Positions 4,494 through 5,298 of a stretch of 5,298 nucleotides of DNA are shown one piece after another (the stretch's first letter is position 1; each line of letters opens with the position of its first letter). The position numbers and the translations under genes are program-made. A model generated the notes under the pieces. That model had not been told where the DNA came from. It ran no database searches and saw only the letters and a list, made by a program, of their open reading frames with translations. Source of the stretch: Myxococcota bacterium (GTDB taxonomy: Bacteria; Myxococcota; Polyangia; GCA-2747355; JAKLHH01); contig JAKLHH010000635.1 of the NCBI GenBank assembly GCA_022710245.1, forward strand, positions 1 through 5,298, given 5' to 3'.

Positions 4494-5298
4494 GCGGTCG
4501 CGCCAGGCGAGCGGGCCGGTCCGCTTCAGCGGGTGCGCGCGCGTCGACGTCCCGCCCGGCGAGCCTGCGGACGTTGCTGGCGCGACGACGGGACGGGCAG
4601 CGGCACGGTGGAGGCTCGCGGGCATCGCGGCCGGCGGGCGCGTGGTGCTCGCAGGGAGAAGGCCATGGGATCTCTCCATGGGCACACCGGTCGTGGCGCC
4701 CGGAGCGCTGAGCACTCTCCCCTCGGGGATCCGCGCCAGCGGGGACGGCTTGCTCGCCAGCGCCGAGCCCGGCTTGCTCGCCAGCGCCGAGCCCGGCTTG
4801 CTCGCCAGCGCCGAGCCCGGCGTGCTCGCCAGCGCCGAGCCCGGCTTGCTCGCCACCGCCGAGCCCGGCGTGCTCGCCACCGCCGGGGACCGCGTGCTCG
4901 CCACCGCCGGGGACGGCTTGCTCGCCAGCGCCGAGCCCGGCGTGCTCGCCAGCGCCGAGCCCGGCTTGCTCGCCACCGCCGGCGGACAGCGCACGGCGCG
5001 ACCGAGCACGGCGTCCCGGATGACCGACGCGCTGATGGGGAGCGCGAGGCCCGCCAGCGCGCCGGCGACCAGCCAGCTCCGCGAGCGCTGCCGCCGGCGC
5101 CTGGGAGTGATCCGCGCCAGTGTCCGCGGCGCCAGCGTCGGAGCCTCCGCCAGCGTCATCAGGCCACCGCGCAGCGGCCCGCCGCCGACGAGGAGCCGCG
5201 GGTCGCGGACGCCGACGCTGGCCCACAGCGCACGGCGCACGCTCTCCGCGTCCGCGAAGCGATCCTGCGGGCGCTTCTCCAGGCAGCGCATGACGACC
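4488..5298 (-). CDS. Ser/Thr protein kinase, C-terminal part (5' end beyond right edge)
   Basis: The frame is open to the window edge. It enters as VVMRCLEKRPQDRFADAESV, which fits the end of the C-lobe of bacterial PknB/Hanks-type kinases: the CLEK-P-DRF pattern with its conserved Arg, followed by the last helix. The catalytic loop, ATP site and activation segment lie outside the window, so activity cannot be judged. Counting from the Met at 5291, residues 30-70 are a cytoplasmic linker ending in a basic cluster (RRRRQRSR), 72-91 are a single membrane helix (WLVAGALAGLALPISASV), about 104-184 are ten 8-residue repeats rich in Ala, Ser and Pro, and 185-267 are a Pro/Ala/Arg-rich tail. No known sensor domain is seen. 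The positive-inside rule puts the repeats and tail outside the cytoplasm. The TGA stop at 4490-4488 is in the last unit of the 28-bp array. Another minus frame (4363-5226) is open through the repeats but is Arg-rich and loses the kinase motif. Confidence 0.85.
   Translation of the reverse strand, partial: VVMRCLEKRPQDRFADAESVRRALWASVGVRDPRLLVGGGPLRGGLMTLAEAPTLAPRTLARITPRRRRQRSRSWLVAGALAGLALPISASVIRDAVLGRAVRCPPAVASKPGSALASTPGSALASKPSPAVASTRSPAVASTPGSAVASKPGSALASTPGSALASKPGSALASKPGSALASKPSPLARIPEGRVLSAPGATTGVPMERSHGLLPASTTRPPAAMPASLHRAAARPVVAPATSAGSPGGTSTRAHPLKRTGPLAWRDRP
4747..4986. repeat. 24-bp in-frame tandem repeat encoding a ten-copy 8-residue motif
   Basis: Ten units start every 24 bp from 4747. 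The commonest form on the plus strand begins GGCTTGCTCGCCAGCG and ends CCGAGCCC; the unit nearest 4986 has a diverged end. On the minus strand they encode P-G/S-S/P-A-L/V-A-S-K/T, and the last residue runs K,T,K,T,T,K,T,K,K,K from N- to C-terminus. Neighbouring units share variants (for example T/V substitutions), which suggests growth by duplication of blocks of more than one unit. The array lies inside the kinase gene just after its membrane helix. Confidence 0.95.

Noticed and set aside
4664..4683. Two CCATGG palindromes close together in the kinase tail
   Set aside because: A short coincidence inside coding sequence (Met-Glu-Arg-Ser-His region) with no supporting context.
4363..5226. A 287-codon minus-strand ORF running through both the 24-bp and 28-bp arrays
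   Set aside because: It stays open because 24 is a multiple of three and because A+B+deleted A in the 28-bp array sums to 69 bp. The product is Arg/Gly-rich and lacks the kinase motif that supports the other frame.

Overview
This is a very GC-rich window (strong G/C at third codon positions in the chosen frames; not computed exactly). It holds an exported PHP-type metallohydrolase lipoprotein, a second very small lipoprotein, an exported protein of unknown function and the C-terminal part of a membrane-anchored Ser/Thr kinase. Together with a sigma-54-like promoter, this suggests a myxobacterium or relative (Myxococcota). That placement is inference from style; there is no rRNA or marker gene here.

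Layout. Bases 1-126 are a perfect 23-bp tandem array cut by the left edge. A plus-strand gene (195-2807) encodes an 870-residue lipoprotein with two carboxypeptidase-regulatory-like beta domains and a CehA/McbA-like PHP metallohydrolase domain with a complete set of likely metal ligands. Everything to its right is on the minus strand. Read in transcription order from the right edge: a kinase gene (5298 to 4488, 5' end outside the window), a 28-bp tandem array (4341-4493) that supplies the kinase stop codon, an uncharacterised secreted protein of 400 residues (4300 to 3098), an intergenic stretch packed with inverted repeats, and a 45-residue putative lipoprotein (2941 to 2804). The last gene converges on the PHP gene, and the two stop codons share one CTAG.

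The most interesting signals are regulatory and repetitive. (1) A -24/-12 element with exact sigma-54 spacing sits about 27 nt upstream of the small lipoprotein, behind four consecutive inverted repeats. (2) Four minisatellites with different periods (23, 9, 28 and 24 bp) lie within 5.3 kb. Two are in frame inside genes: the 9-bp one builds the hydrophobic core of a signal peptide, and the 24-bp one builds a ten-copy 8-residue repeat just outside the kinase membrane helix. The other two lie at gene boundaries. (3) The 400-residue protein may be translated from a leaderless GTG mRNA, since a GATAAT box lies 7 nt from the start and no Shine-Dalgarno is visible.

How the genes work together is not shown by the sequence. 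The kinase, the secreted protein and the small lipoprotein are co-directional but separated by 187 and 156 bp of structured DNA, so they look like separate or loosely linked transcription units. I see no defence system, CRISPR array, tRNA, rRNA, transposase or integration site.
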